DNA of 64,000 nucleotides from Pseudomonas sp. H9 (GCF_004353925.1 NZ_SMOK01000012.1:310001-374000); one strand, 5' to 3'; counted from the first letter of the stretch, positions 33,195-42,833 are shown. The notes: generated by a model not told the origin, from the letters alone. A program made the numbers and translations.

Positions 33195-33261
33195 GGATTA
33201 GCCGCTTGGGTTTGACCGGTGCGCTGGGTATGCTGGCGCCAACTGTATGAGGAGAGAATGC

Positions 33262-33666
33262 GTGAAAGCGTGGATCGTGATGGTACTGGCGCTGATGCTG
33301 CCGATGGCGGCCATGGCCGAAGAAGCCAAGGAAGGGGAACCGAAGGTCTCCTACATCTCCTTGAGCCCGCCCTTTGTGGGCAACTATGCCCTTGATGGCG
33401 GCCCGAAACTGCGCGTGTTCAAGGCTGACGTTGCGTTGCGCGTCAACAGCGATGCGGCGGCGACGGCGGTCAAGCACCATGAACCCTTGATCCGTAACCA
33501 GTTGGTGGCGCTGTTTACCCAGCAGAACCTGGAAAGCATGAGCAACGTTGAAGCCAAGGAAAAACTGCGTCAGGAAGCTCTGAAGCAGGTTCAGCAGGTG
33601 CTGGAAAACGAAGAAGGCAAGCCAATGGTCGATGACCTGCTGTTCAACAACCTAATCGTGCAGTAA
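33262..33666 (+). CDS. FliL-related exported protein
   Basis: A 134-residue protein related to the flagellar basal-body protein FliL. I chose GTG at 33262 (KAWIVMVLALMLPMAAMA signal-like segment) because GAGGAG lies 8 nt upstream; an ATG at 33247 would add five residues. FliL-like pieces: VSYISLSPPFVGNYALDG, VFKADVALRVNSDAAATAVKHHEPLIRNQLVALF and ALKQVQQVLENEEGK near the end. No flagellar genes are nearby, so this is the stand-alone FliL-like protein found outside flagellar clusters in Pseudomonas; its role is unknown. Confidence 0.8.
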   Translation: MKAWIVMVLALMLPMAAMAEEAKEGEPKVSYISLSPPFVGNYALDGGPKLRVFKADVALRVNSDAAATAVKHHEPLIRNQLVALFTQQNLESMSNVEAKEKLRQEALKQVQQVLENEEGKPMVDDLLFNNLIVQ

Positions 33667-33678
33667 ATCGCGCAAGCC

Positions 33679-34797
33679 TTACGAGGTAAGGCTGCGGCGA
33701 AAACGTCCCAGGGCAATGGCGAAAAACGTCAGGCCGATGGCTGCCAGGGCCAGTACGTCGGGCCAGACCACGTCCAGCCCGGCGTCGCGAAACAGAATGG
33801 CGGCACCCAGGCTGACGAAATGGGTCGACGGCGACAGTTGCATCACCCACTGCAGCCACTGCGGCATGCTGTCCAGAGGTGTGCTGCCGCCAGACAACAA
33901 GAGCATGGGGATGATCACCGGAATCGCCAACAGGCCGAATTGCGGGGTCGAGCGCGCCAGGGTGGCCAGGAAAATCCCCAGCGCTGTACTGGCAAACAAA
34001 TACAGCGCTGTCACGCTCAGGAACAGTGCCAGCGAGCCGGCCAACGGTACGCCCAGCGCACCTTTGACCACCACTTCCAGTGACACCCAGGTACATAGCA
34101 CCACCACCAGCGCATTGCTGCCGATCTTGGCCAGCATGATTTCCAGCGCCGTCAGTGGCAGCACCAGCAAGTGATCGAGCGTGCCGTGTTCACGTTCGCG
34201 CAACAAGGCTGTGCCGGTCAGTACAATCGCCAGGATGGTAATGTTGTTGACGATCTGAATCACCGCCAGAAACCAGCCGCCTTCCAGGTTCGGGTTGAAC
34301 AGCGCTCTGGGGCTGATCTGTGCTGGGCTGTTGGTGGCCGCCGAGCCCTGATTGGCGTATTCCAGCAGCTCGCGCTCGAAAATCCGCCCGATGTAGCCTG
34401 CGCCCATGAACGCTTGGCTCATGGCGGTGGCATCGACATTGATCTGCAGCTCAGGCGAGCGCCCGGCCAGCAAGTCGCTCTGGAAGTTGACCGGCACATT
34501 GATGACGAAGGTGAACAGGCCGCTGTCCATTGCTTGGTCGAGCTGGTCGTAGGCTAACGGTACGGCAGGCTGGAATTCGGGCGGTTGCAGCGACTCGGCC
34601 AGTTTGCGCGAAAGCCGGCTGTGGTCTTCATCGATAACCGCAACGCTGGCGTTGTGCACGCCAATGATCGACCCGGCAGCCGGCATGTAGATCGCCACAC
34701 TGAAGGCATACAGCAGGAACAGCAGCAGGACGCTGTCGTGGCGCAGGCTGGTCAGCTCTTTGAGGCCCAGGCGCAGTGTGTGTGCCAAGCGCTGCAT
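33679..34797 (-). CDS. ABC-2 type permease, YhhJ-like
   Basis: A 372-residue inner-membrane permease. One N-terminal helix (LLLFLLYAFSVAIYMPAAGS) precedes a large periplasmic loop (about 45-180), then five helices at the C-terminus with the ABC-2 signature LREREHGTLDHLLVLPLTALEIMLAKI and a GSTPLDSMPQWLQWVMQLSPSTHF segment. It overlaps the RbbA-like gene by 1 nt and is the last gene of a three-gene operon laid out like E. coli yhiI-rbbA-yhhJ. Probably exports a drug or envelope component. Confidence 0.9.
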   Translation of the reverse strand: MQRLAHTLRLGLKELTSLRHDSVLLLFLLYAFSVAIYMPAAGSIIGVHNASVAVIDEDHSRLSRKLAESLQPPEFQPAVPLAYDQLDQAMDSGLFTFVINVPVNFQSDLLAGRSPELQINVDATAMSQAFMGAGYIGRIFERELLEYANQGSAATNSPAQISPRALFNPNLEGGWFLAVIQIVNNITILAIVLTGTALLREREHGTLDHLLVLPLTALEIMLAKIGSNALVVVLCTWVSLEVVVKGALGVPLAGSLALFLSVTALYLFASTALGIFLATLARSTPQFGLLAIPVIIPMLLLSGGSTPLDSMPQWLQWVMQLSPSTHFVSLGAAILFRDAGLDVVWPDVLALAAIGLTFFAIALGRFRRSLTS

Positions 34798-37520
34798 CAG
34801 GCCTCCTGCTTTTTGAGCATGACCAGGCTAAGCCCGGTGAATCCGAGGAAGAACGCCAGCAACGCCAGGCATTGCGGCCACAACTCACGCAGGCTCAAGG
34901 CCTTGGTGAAGGTGCCGACGGCGACATCGAGAAAATAGCCCGCCGGAAACAGCTGTCCCATCATCGCTGCCGAGCCATCGAGCGATGAACGCGGCACGAT
35001 CAGCCCGGAGAACTGAATGGTTGGCAGGCTGGTGATGATCATGGTGCCGAGGATCGCGGCGATCTGGGTGCGGGTGAACGCCGAGATCAGCAAGCCCATG
35101 CTGGTGGTTGCCAGCAGGTACAGCAAGCCGCCGCAGGCCAGGGCCAGGGCGCTGCCTTTGAACGGGACGCCGAACAGCCAGCGGTTCATAGCCACCAGCA
35201 AGGCCAGGTTGATCAGGCTGATGGCGAGGTAGGGGGCCTGTTTGCCGAGCAGGAACTCCAGACGGGTCAGCGGTGTGGCATAGAAGTTGGTGATCGAGCC
35301 CAGTTCTTTCTCGCGAACAATCCCAAGTGCCGTGAGCATCGCTGGAATGAACGCCAGAATCAGCGCCATCACCCCGGGGCCGATCGCATTGACGCTGACC
35401 ACATCCTGGTTGTAACGAAAGCGAGTTTCCAGACGCACTGGCGATTGCCCGGCCTGCGCTTTGCTACTCAGGGCGGCCAGTTGTTCCAGGTTGGCTTGAT
35501 GCACCGCTTCAACATAGTTACGGCTGGTCTCGGCGCGAAATGGCATACCACCGTCGAGCCAGGCCGCTACCACCGGCTGGCGACCGGCATGTAGATCGCG
35601 GCCGAAGCCTGGTGGTATCTCCAGGGCCAGTTTGATTTCCGAGCGCTGCAAACGCTTATGCAGTTGCGTTGAGTCGTGAATCGGCGGTTGCTCGGCGAAG
35701 TAGCGTGAGCCACGGAAGGCTTCCAGGTAAGCGCGGCTTTGGGGGCTCTGGTCCTGGTCATACACGGCAAAGGCAAGGTTCTCCACGTCCAGCGAGATAC
35801 CAAAGCCAAAGATCACCATCATGAACATGGCGCCCAGCAGGGCAAATGCCAGGCGCACTTTGTCGCGCAGCAGTTCTTTGCCTTCGCGGGTGGCCACGGC
35901 GAACAGGCGCCTGATACTGAAACCCTGCGCCATCGGCAGGGGTTCGGTGGAAGCGGGCGTATCCAGTTGGGTCGTGGCTGTCGGCGCTTCGCTGGCGCCT
36001 TGGGCTTGCTCCAGGCAGGTCACGAAGGCGTCTTCCAGTGTTTCGCCGCCGAACTGCTGTTGCAGCGCGGCGGGTGTGTCGCAAGCCAATACCTTGCCAG
36101 CGTGCATCAGGGAGATGCGGTCGCAGCGCAGTGCTTCGTTCATGAAGTGTGTGGACAGGAAGATCGTCACGCCCTGATCCCGTGACAGTTCAATCAACAG
36201 GCGCCAGAAATCATCGCGCGCAGCTGGGTCAACCCCTGAGGTAGGTTCGTCGAGGATCAGCACTTCCGGGCGGTGCAATACCGCGACCGCCAACGACAGA
36301 CGCTGACGCAAACCCAGGGGCAGGGCACCGGATTGTTGATCGGCGATTTCGCCCAGGTCGAATCGCTCGATCAGCTCGGCGATACGTGGTGCGCTTTCAG
36401 CTTTGGGCAGGTCGAACAGACGGGCGTGCAGTTCAAGGTTCTGTCGTACGCTGAGTTCGCCATACAGCGAGAAGCTTTGAGACATAAAGCCGACGCGTTT
36501 GCGCGTGGCCAGATCCTTGGCGTCTACCGGGCGACCGAGCAGTGTGGCACTGCCTTCACTGGCAGGCATCAGGCCGGTGAGTACCTTCATGGTGGTGGTC
36601 TTGCCGCAGCCGTTGGAGCCGAGAAAGCCGAAAATCTCACCGCGGCCAATGGCGAAGCTGACCTTGTTCACGGCGGTGAAATCACCGAAACGCAAGGTCA
36701 GTTCATGGGCTTCGATGGCAATCGTGGTATCGCCTTCAGGGCGTGGCGGAATCTGCAACGGCTGAGCATCGTGTGCACTGTCGCCCTGGAAGTGAGTGAA
36801 GGCGTCGTCCAGCTTGCCGGTGGCAGTGACGCTGGCCAGCTCTTGGCTGAGCCCGGCGGCAATCAAGGTGCCACGATCGAGCATCAGGCAATGTTCGAAT
36901 TGTTCGGCCTCTTCCATGTAGGCGGTCGCCACCAGCAGGGTGAGCTGTGGTCGCTCCTGGCGCACCTGTTCTACCAGCTCCCAGAAGCGTCGGCGCGACA
37001 ATGGGTCTACACCGGTGGTGGGTTCGTCGAGAATCAGCAAGTCCGGCTCGTGGATCAGCGCACAGCACAAACCCAGTTTCTGCTTCATTCCGCCAGACAA
37101 CTTGCCCGCAGGCCGATCAGCAAAGCGTGCAAGGTCGGTGGCCAGCAGCAGGTTGTGCATACGCTGCTCGCACTCTGCGGCACTGAGACCAAACAGAGTG
37201 GCAAAGAAGCGGATGTTCTCGCTGATCGACAGCTCAGGGTAGAGGTTGTTGCCCAGGCCCTGAGGCATGAACGCGATGCGTGGGTACAGGCTGTTGCGAT
37301 GGCGGCGCTTGCGGATTGAACCACCGAGTACGGAAAGCTCACCCGCTTGCAGCTTTTTAACCCCGGCGATCAGCCCGAGCAGGCTGGACTTGCCGGCGCC
37401 ATCGGGGCCGATCAGGCCGCAGCGGGTGCCGGCAGGCAGGTCGAAGGAGATGTCCTGCAAGGCCTTGAGCTTGCCATAACGGTGGCTGATGCCTGCGGCC
37501 TGCAGCGCCAGTGCGTTCAT
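34797..37520 (-). CDS. rbbA: RbbA-like double ATPase-permease fusion
   Basis: A 907-residue ABC protein with two ATPase domains and a fused ABC-2 permease. Domain 1: Walker A GPDGAGKSS (about 38), signature LSGGM, LILDEPTTGVDP. Domain 2: Walker A GSNGCGKTT (about 308), LILDEPTSGVDP; its signature is degenerate (LPLGLRQRLS). The permease half from about 540 has six helices and the LGSITNFYATPLTRLEFLLGKQ motif. E. coli RbbA binds ribosomes; the architecture also fits an exporter with its HlyD and YhhJ neighbours, overlapping them by 4 and 1 nt. Confidence 0.92.
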   Translation of the reverse strand: MNALALQAAGISHRYGKLKALQDISFDLPAGTRCGLIGPDGAGKSSLLGLIAGVKKLQAGELSVLGGSIRKRRHRNSLYPRIAFMPQGLGNNLYPELSISENIRFFATLFGLSAAECEQRMHNLLLATDLARFADRPAGKLSGGMKQKLGLCCALIHEPDLLILDEPTTGVDPLSRRRFWELVEQVRQERPQLTLLVATAYMEEAEQFEHCLMLDRGTLIAAGLSQELASVTATGKLDDAFTHFQGDSAHDAQPLQIPPRPEGDTTIAIEAHELTLRFGDFTAVNKVSFAIGRGEIFGFLGSNGCGKTTTMKVLTGLMPASEGSATLLGRPVDAKDLATRKRVGFMSQSFSLYGELSVRQNLELHARLFDLPKAESAPRIAELIERFDLGEIADQQSGALPLGLRQRLSLAVAVLHRPEVLILDEPTSGVDPAARDDFWRLLIELSRDQGVTIFLSTHFMNEALRCDRISLMHAGKVLACDTPAALQQQFGGETLEDAFVTCLEQAQGASEAPTATTQLDTPASTEPLPMAQGFSIRRLFAVATREGKELLRDKVRLAFALLGAMFMMVIFGFGISLDVENLAFAVYDQDQSPQSRAYLEAFRGSRYFAEQPPIHDSTQLHKRLQRSEIKLALEIPPGFGRDLHAGRQPVVAAWLDGGMPFRAETSRNYVEAVHQANLEQLAALSSKAQAGQSPVRLETRFRYNQDVVSVNAIGPGVMALILAFIPAMLTALGIVREKELGSITNFYATPLTRLEFLLGKQAPYLAISLINLALLVAMNRWLFGVPFKGSALALACGGLLYLLATTSMGLLISAFTRTQIAAILGTMIITSLPTIQFSGLIVPRSSLDGSAAMMGQLFPAGYFLDVAVGTFTKALSLRELWPQCLALLAFFLGFTGLSLVMLKKQEA

Positions 37521-38476
37521 TGCAGGTTGGCCGGCCAGTCCACATCAGCCGTGCGCACGTAACCGGCACCGGGCATCCCCGGCTTGGCCTGTGGCACCGC
37601 ACTGGGTTCGGTCAGGCGCAGCTTGACCCGGAACACCAACTTCTGGCGTTCATCGCGGGTTTCCACCTGTTTCGGGGTGAACTGCGCCTTGGCGGCAACA
37701 AAGGCAATTTTCGCCGGGAGGGCCTTTTCCGGCAGGGCGTCGAGCACCACGCGCGCCTGGTCGCCCACGGTCAGGCGGCCGGTGGTGGAGGCGGGCAGGT
37801 AGAGGTTCATGTATTGATCGTTGGGATCGATCAGCATCAATACCCGGCCACCGGCGCCGAGCACTTCACCCGGTTCGGCCAGGCGTAGCTGGATGACGCC
37901 ATCGATAGGTGCGCGCAGGCTGCTGTCATCGATCTCACTGGTGAGTTGCGCGACCTGCGCCTCGGCGGCTCCGATGGCGGCTTTAATGGCGGCCAGTTGC
38001 GCGCGTGCGGCAACCACGGCGGAGTTGGCGGTGTCGTAGCGTGCCTGTTGCTGGTCGAGCAGCTGTTGGCTGGCATATTTGCGCTGGAAAATCTCCCGCA
38101 CCCGCTTGAGTTCCTGGCTGGCCAGCAGCAGTTCGCTCTGGCGCAGTTGCACGTTGGCCTGGGCGGCGGAGTAGTTTTCCTGGGCGCGCAGTACCTCGGC
38201 CTCGGCCTGACTGCGTTGGGCTTCCAGGGTGCGGGTGTCGATGCGTGCCAGCAACTGGCCTTGGCGCACCGTGTCACCTTCATCGACCAGCACCTCGGCC
38301 AGGCGGCCGGGAATTTTGCTGGCGATTTGCACTTCAGTGGCTTCAAGCCGACCGTTGCCCATGCTCAAACCTTCAGGCAAGCGATCGTGCAGGGATTTCC
38401 AGTAACCCAGGCCGCCCGCAGCTACAAGCAGGGCGATCAGGGCGCCGGCAAAGAGTTTTGGGGTTCGTTGGCTCAT
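37517..38476 (-). CDS. HlyD family membrane fusion protein, YhiI-like
   Basis: A 319-residue periplasmic adaptor anchored by one N-terminal helix (LFAGALIALLVAAGGLGYW). The lipoyl/barrel-sandwich halves (VQIASKIPGRLAEVLVDEGDTV ... LRAPIDGVIQLRLAEPGEVL) flank a long alpha-hairpin (about 85-190, Ala/Gln-rich coiled coil). First gene of the operon with the RbbA-like ATPase. MSQRTPKL at 38476 is the start, preceded by AGGA; eight upstream codons are open. No outer-membrane channel gene is adjacent, so a shared TolC-type channel is likely. Confidence 0.9.
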   Translation of the reverse strand: MSQRTPKLFAGALIALLVAAGGLGYWKSLHDRLPEGLSMGNGRLEATEVQIASKIPGRLAEVLVDEGDTVRQGQLLARIDTRTLEAQRSQAEAEVLRAQENYSAAQANVQLRQSELLLASQELKRVREIFQRKYASQQLLDQQQARYDTANSAVVAARAQLAAIKAAIGAAEAQVAQLTSEIDDSSLRAPIDGVIQLRLAEPGEVLGAGGRVLMLIDPNDQYMNLYLPASTTGRLTVGDQARVVLDALPEKALPAKIAFVAAKAQFTPKQVETRDERQKLVFRVKLRLTEPSAVPQAKPGMPGAGYVRTADVDWPANLQ

Positions 38477-38568
38477 CAGTCTGCATCCTGCTGCATTCAC
38501 GTCAGATTGTGACGCGGCACCGACCTTGGTGCGTTGATGTTAGTCAAATCGATAGCATCCTACCCGGT

Positions 38569-39018
38569 TTAACGCAGTGCGAGTATGGCGGCCCATTGTT
38601 CTGCGGTGACGGGCATCACCGACAGGCGGCTGCCTTTTTGCACCAGAGGCAACTCAGCCAGTGCGGTCTGCAGCTTGAGGTAGCCCAGGCCCAGAACCTT
38701 GCTAAAGGTCTCCACGTGGGCTACGTCCACCGCACTCCAAGGATTCTTCTCGGCACTGGCCTTGGCGTCGAAATAATGGCTTTGTGGGTCCAGTGCCGTT
38801 GGGTCGGGATAGGCCTCTGCACTGATCCGCGCGATACCGGCGATACCCGGTTCCGGGCAACTGGAGTGGTAGAAGAAGAACTGGTCGCCCACCGCCATGC
38901 TGCGCAGGAAATTACGGGCTTGATAGTTGCGAACGCCGTCCCAGCGCGCTTCTTTCAGGCGCGCCAGATCCTTGATCGAGAGCTCATCGGGCTCGGACTT
39001 CATCAGCCAATAGGCCAT
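38569..39018 (-). CDS. EVE domain protein
   Basis: A 149-residue protein made of one EVE domain, a PUA-like fold that binds modified bases in DNA or RNA. It begins MAYWLMKSEPDELSIKDLARL and has the conserved WDGVRNYQARNFLRSMAVGD and FFYHSSCPEPGIAGIARI. The ATG at 39018 has AGGAG upstream; an upstream extension to 39195 is not homologous. Its cellular target is unknown. It is divergent from a small membrane protein gene at 39199. Confidence 0.93.
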   Translation of the reverse strand: MAYWLMKSEPDELSIKDLARLKEARWDGVRNYQARNFLRSMAVGDQFFFYHSSCPEPGIAGIARISAEAYPDPTALDPQSHYFDAKASAEKNPWSAVDVAHVETFSKVLGLGYLKLQTALAELPLVQKGSRLSVMPVTAEQWAAILALR

Positions 39019-39198
39019 GGATACTGCTCCTGAAAAAGTTTGAAATAACCTGTTGCATGAAACCGACAGCCGGTTGGCGTCAAGGTTTGCGTGTCGACGC
39101 AGGTTGTCGGAGAATGCGCCCTTTTTAAGCTTGGCGCTGCTGCAACCATTAAAAAACGTTGCTGACAACGTGATCAGTTTGCCTGAGGGGGGCAATCA

Positions 39199-39339
39199 AT
39201 GAATCGCAAACCGGACCTGCTCTGGATTTTGGTGTTTCTGTTCGGTTTGGGTGTGGTCACTACCGGTTATGCGCAAAGCCTTTGGGAGCGCAAGCTCGAC
39301 GCGGCCTACGAAGTGCCGGTCAATCCGCAGCAACGTTGA
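39199..39339 (+). CDS. Small single-pass membrane protein
   Basis: A 46-residue ORF, MNRKPDLLWILVFLFGLGVV then TTGYAQSLWERKLDAA and a short polar tail. GAGGGGGG lies 5-12 nt upstream of the ATG. One hydrophobic helix (about 8-25) with Lys/Arg before it predicts inner-membrane insertion with the C-terminus out, or a signal peptide. Codon use is like its neighbours. It is convergent with the cyclo-ligase gene. The family is not named; function is unknown. Confidence 0.72.
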   Translation: MNRKPDLLWILVFLFGLGVVTTGYAQSLWERKLDAAYEVPVNPQQR

Positions 39340-39354
39340 TTGCCAGGCTGGCGC

Positions 39355-39966
39355 TTATTGAAGAGGCGCTAGATACCAACCGCGGTCCGAGACCGTTCCT
39401 TGTAGCGGCACGTCCCAACTGGCTTGAGCCAGCCGTTCAACTTTCTGGCACTCATGGGCCAAGCCCAACAGCAAAGGCTTTTTCCACGCTTTGCGCCGCG
39501 CCTGATAGGCCAGGCTTCGATCATAGAAGCCACCCCCCATCCCCAATCGGCCACCGACTTCATCAAACCCTACCAAGGGTAGCAAGATCAGATCCAGCGC
39601 CCAGATGGGGCGTTGCCGCGCCAGACTGATGTGCGGTTCGGGGATGCGGAAACGGTTGGGGCGCAGCTTTTCTCCGTGCTCGATACGCTGAAAGGCCATC
39701 TTGGTTCTCGGCCAGGCATGCAACACCGGCAAATAAGTGCGCTTGCCCCGTCGCTGGGCTTCGCGCAGCAGCAGACGTGGGTCGATTTCGCAATCGTTGG
39801 GCAGGTACAGGGCGATGTGGCGGGCGCGGCGGAACAGCGGATGCTGCGCCAGTTGCCGGTACAACCCAAGCGCGGCCTGACGCTGCTGGGCCGGGCTCAA
39901 GGCGCGGCGAGCATCACGTAACAGGCGGCGAAGCTGGGGGCGGGTGAGCGGCGCGGTGTCGGTCAT
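39355..39966 (-). CDS. 5-formyltetrahydrofolate cyclo-ligase
   Basis: Converts 5-formyl-THF to 5,10-methenyl-THF with ATP, feeding folate one-carbon metabolism. The 203-residue protein has the basic N-terminus LTRPQLRRLLRDARRALSP, the substrate-binding IALYLPNDCEIDPRLLL and the ATP/metal signature LILLPLVGFDEVGGRLGMGGGFYDR. It lies directly downstream of the 6S RNA gene, the classical ssrS-ygfA arrangement, so it is probably transcribed by read-through from 6S RNA. Confidence 0.95.
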   Translation of the reverse strand: MTDTAPLTRPQLRRLLRDARRALSPAQQRQAALGLYRQLAQHPLFRRARHIALYLPNDCEIDPRLLLREAQRRGKRTYLPVLHAWPRTKMAFQRIEHGEKLRPNRFRIPEPHISLARQRPIWALDLILLPLVGFDEVGGRLGMGGGFYDRSLAYQARRKAWKKPLLLGLAHECQKVERLAQASWDVPLQGTVSDRGWYLAPLQ

Positions 39967-40048
39967 GGCACGGGCGTTCCCAGAGAGGGCTGCCCCCGAA
40001 CGGGTGACAGCTCGAATTGCCCGCAGCAGGATGCGAGCAATGATAATT

Positions 40049-40227
40049 CAGGCTCCCCGACGAACCGCTGTCGGTGTAGCCCTTGAACCCGAAAGTTCAA
40101 GGTGGAGATTGCAGGAGGCGTTAAGGCTTTCCGTCAAGCGGACATGCACACCGGCCCCACGTGCAACCCCCGTGGTTGTGCGTATCGGCTCAGGGACATG
40201 ACCGACTGGCAAGCACTCCAGGGAGTG
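40049..40227 (-). ncRNA. ssrS: 6S RNA
   Basis: A regulator that mimics an open promoter and traps sigma70 polymerase. It lies between zapA and the cyclo-ligase gene, the conserved site of ssrS. The closing stem pairs CTCCCTGG near the 5' end with GGGGAG near the 3' end, and the long central region has the usual internal bubble and the CCTTGAACTTTCGGGTTCAAGG hairpin stem (CTTGAAC/GTTCAAG). A TATACT -10 (40233-40238, minus strand) is 6-7 nt before the proposed 5' end. Both ends are accurate only to a few bases. Confidence 0.88.
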
Positions 40228-40245
40228 GCGCCAGTATACCGATAC

Positions 40246-40563
40246 TCAACCCTTATTTGAATCTTGATCGTCGGCCAGTGCTTGATCAACGCGTTCGAGC
40301 AGGTCGCGTACCTGTTCGCGCGTTGCACCGCCAGCCGGTACTTCAGGGCGCTCCTGCTTGTGCAGCAGGTCGTGGGTGATATTCAGTGCAGCCATCACGG
40401 CGATCCGGTCGGCACCAATCACTTTGCCGCTGCTGCGAATTTCGCGCATTTTGCCATCCAGGTAGCGCGCGGCGCTGACCAGGTTGCTGCGCTCTTCAGG
40501 CGGACAGATGATCGAGTACTCTTTGTCGAGGATCTGAACGGTGACGCTATTGCTTGAACTCAT
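40246..40563 (-). CDS. zapA: Cell division protein ZapA
   Basis: Bundles FtsZ filaments at the division site. 105 residues: N-terminal beta domain VTVQILDKEYSIICPPEERSNLVSAARYLDGKM, then RIAVMAALNITHDLLHKQ and a C-terminal coiled coil. It overlaps the upstream small coiled-coil gene by 4 nt, so the two are co-translated. The 6S RNA follows downstream on the same strand. Confidence 0.95.
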   Translation of the reverse strand: MSSSNSVTVQILDKEYSIICPPEERSNLVSAARYLDGKMREIRSSGKVIGADRIAVMAALNITHDLLHKQERPEVPAGGATREQVRDLLERVDQALADDQDSNKG

Positions 40564-40769
40564 GAGTCTTGCTCCAGGGCCTTGAGTCGCAAAATCATCG
40601 ATTCGACCTTACGCCGGGCGATTTCGTTTTTTTCGATGAGGTGGGCGCGTTCCTCGCGCCAGGACTTTTCCTGCGTTAATAGGAGTGCGTTTTGCCGTTT
40701 TAGTTGCTCGACTCGCTCTATCAGTAGCTCGAATCGGCCCATCAGCGTTTGCAGATCGTTCTCTTGCAT
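40560..40769 (-). CDS. TIGR02449 / ZapB-like small coiled-coil protein
   Basis: A 69-residue protein that is nearly one continuous coiled coil (LMGRFELLIERVEQLKRQNALL ... REERAHLIEKNEIARRKVESM). It matches the TIGR02449 family found directly before zapA in gammaproteobacteria. By position and shape a division-ring role like ZapB is plausible, though not shown. Starts with MQENDLQTL; stop overlaps the zapA start. Confidence 0.85.
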   Translation of the reverse strand: MQENDLQTLMGRFELLIERVEQLKRQNALLLTQEKSWREERAHLIEKNEIARRKVESMILRLKALEQDS

Positions 40770-40921
40770 GGATTGCCACTCGATTCGGTCTGGCGGATGG
40801 TTGCCCGGTTTATACCCCGGCCTGCCCCGAGTTGGCCGCGTCGATGGTCTTGGCGCGCCTGCCGGTGCTAGGATACAAGGTCTTCATTCTAGTCATTGCG
40901 CCGTCTGGCGCCTAGTTGCCC

Positions 40922-41476
40922 ATGCCCAATACCAATTCGCCGTATACCGCTTTCGCCACGTTGCTCAGCAGCAACGGGCACCCTGTTTCCCCTGCCGAAC
41001 TGCACGGTCTGTTGCTCGGCCGCAGCTGCGCAGGCGCCGGCTTCGATGCCGAAGCCTGGCTGGCCGATGCTGCCCACCTGTTGGAAAACGATCCGGCAGA
41101 CAACGTTCGTAATGCTTTGATCGGCCTGCAGGAAATGGTCAAAGGTGAACTCACCGGCGACGATATCACTGTTGTGCTGCTGTTGCCGGGCGATGACGCT
41201 GCCCTGACCGACCGGGCTGCTGCCCTGGGTGAGTGGTGCAAGGGCTTCCTCTATGGTTTTGGCTTGAATGCGGGTGGCTTGACCCTGAGCGCCGAGGCCA
41301 AAGAAGTCTTGCAGGACCTGGACGCCATTTCGCAGGTTCAGGACGCTCTGGAAGAGTCCGAAGACGGCGAAAGCGACTATATGGAAGTCATGGAATACCT
41401 GCGCGTCGCTCCGTTGCTGCTGTACACGGAGCTGGCCAAGCCGGTCGAGCCTGCTGCCAAACCGTCGCTGCACTGA
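40922..41476 (+). CDS. YgfB/UPF0149 family protein
   Basis: A 184-residue helical cytoplasmic protein of the UPF0149 (YecA/YgfB) family: [39 protein letters not shown] and [20 protein letters not shown] take the ATG at 40922 rather than the TTG two codons before. In P. aeruginosa YgfB has been linked to beta-lactam response; whether that holds here is unknown. First gene of the pepP-ubiH-ubiI operon, 22 nt before pepP. Confidence 0.9.
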   Translation: MPNTNSPYTAFATLLSSNGHPVSPAELHGLLLGRSCAGAGFDAEAWLADAAHLLENDPADNVRNALIGLQEMVKGELTGDDITVVLLLPGDDAALTDRAAALGEWCKGFLYGFGLNAGGLTLSAEAKEVLQDLDAISQVQDALEESEDGESDYMEVMEYLRVAPLLLYTELAKPVEPAAKPSLH

Positions 41477-41498
41477 TAGTAGAAGGACTCCACTGCCC

Positions 41499-42833
41499 AT
41501 GAGCCATATCCCCAAGTCGGAATACGCCCGTCGACGCAAGGCGCTGATGGCGCAGATGGAGCCCAACAGTATTGCCATCCTGCCCGCAGCCGCCGTTGCC
41601 ATTCGTAACCGCGATGTCGAGCATGTATACCGTCAGGACAGCGACTTCCAGTACCTGAGTGGTTTCCCCGAACCCGAGGCCGTGATCGCCCTGATCCCAG
41701 GCCGTGAACATGGCGAGTACGTGCTGTTTTGCCGCGAGCGTAACCCGGAGCGCGAGCTGTGGGACGGTCTGCGCGCAGGGCAAGAAGGGGCGATCCGTGA
41801 CTTTGGCGCCGATGATGCCTTCCCCATCACCGATATCGACGACATCCTGCCGGGCCTGATCGAAGGGCGTGACCGAGTCTATTCGGCCATGGGCAGCAAT
41901 GCCGAATTCGATCGTCACCTGATGGAGTGGATCAACGTGATCCGCTCCAAAGCGCGCCTTGGCGCCCAGCCGCCGAACGAGTTCGTTGCCCTGGATCATC
42001 TGCTGCATGACATGCGTCTGTATAAATCGGCGGCAGAAGTGAAAGTGATGCGTGAGGCTGCAGCGATTTCCGCGCGGGCTCATGTACGGGCGATGCAGGC
42101 ATGTCAGGCGGGGCTACGTGAATACAGCCTGGAAGCCGAGCTGGATTACGAGTTCCGCAAAGGCGGGGCGAAGATGCCAGCCTATGGCTCGATTGTCGCG
42201 GCAGGCCGCAACAGCTGCATCCTGCATTACCAAGAGAACGATGCACCGCTCAAGGATGGCGATCTGGTACTGATCGACGCCGGGTGTGAAATTGACTGCT
42301 ACGCCAGCGACATCACCCGTACCTTTCCGGTCAGCGGGCGGTTTTCGCCGGAGCAGAAGGCGATCTACGAACTGGTGCTCAAAGCCCAGGAAGCAGCGTT
42401 CGCGGTTATTGCCCCAGGCAAGCACTGGAACCACGCCCATGAAGCGACGGTACAGGTCATCACTGAGGGCCTGGTGGAATTGGGCCTGCTCAAGGGTAAG
42501 GTCGAAGACTTGATAGAAAGCGAGGCGTATCGCGCTTTCTATATGCACCGTGCCGGGCACTGGCTGGGCATGGATGTGCATGATGTGGGTGAGTACAAGG
42601 TCGGCGGCCAGTGGCGTGTACTGGAACCGGGTATGGCGTTGACAGTGGAACCTGGCATCTACATCGGTGCCGACAACCAGAGTGTCGCGAAAAAGTGGCG
42701 CGGCATTGGTGTACGTATCGAGGACGACGTAGTGGTAACAAAACAGGGCTGTGAAATCCTGACCTCGGGTGTGCCGAAGACAGTCGCCGAAATCGAGGCC
42801 TTGATGGCTGCCGCGCGCAGTGCTGCGGCATGA
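41499..42833 (+). CDS. pepP: Xaa-Pro aminopeptidase P
   Basis: Removes N-terminal residues in front of proline. 444 residues with an N-terminal creatinase-like domain (DSDFQYLSGFPEPEAVIALIPG) and a C-terminal pita-bread metalloprotease. Dinuclear metal ligands are visible: Asp in VLIDAGCEIDCYASDITRTF, His in HRAGHWLGMDVHDVG, Glu in LTVEPGIYI and Glu in GVRIEDDVVVT. Its last 4 nt overlap ubiH, the standard pepP-ubiH coupling. Confidence 0.96.
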   Translation: MSHIPKSEYARRRKALMAQMEPNSIAILPAAAVAIRNRDVEHVYRQDSDFQYLSGFPEPEAVIALIPGREHGEYVLFCRERNPERELWDGLRAGQEGAIRDFGADDAFPITDIDDILPGLIEGRDRVYSAMGSNAEFDRHLMEWINVIRSKARLGAQPPNEFVALDHLLHDMRLYKSAAEVKVMREAAAISARAHVRAMQACQAGLREYSLEAELDYEFRKGGAKMPAYGSIVAAGRNSCILHYQENDAPLKDGDLVLIDAGCEIDCYASDITRTFPVSGRFSPEQKAIYELVLKAQEAAFAVIAPGKHWNHAHEATVQVITEGLVELGLLKGKVEDLIESEAYRAFYMHRAGHWLGMDVHDVGEYKVGGQWRVLEPGMALTVEPGIYIGADNQSVAKKWRGIGVRIEDDVVVTKQGCEILTSGVPKTVAEIEALMAAARSAAA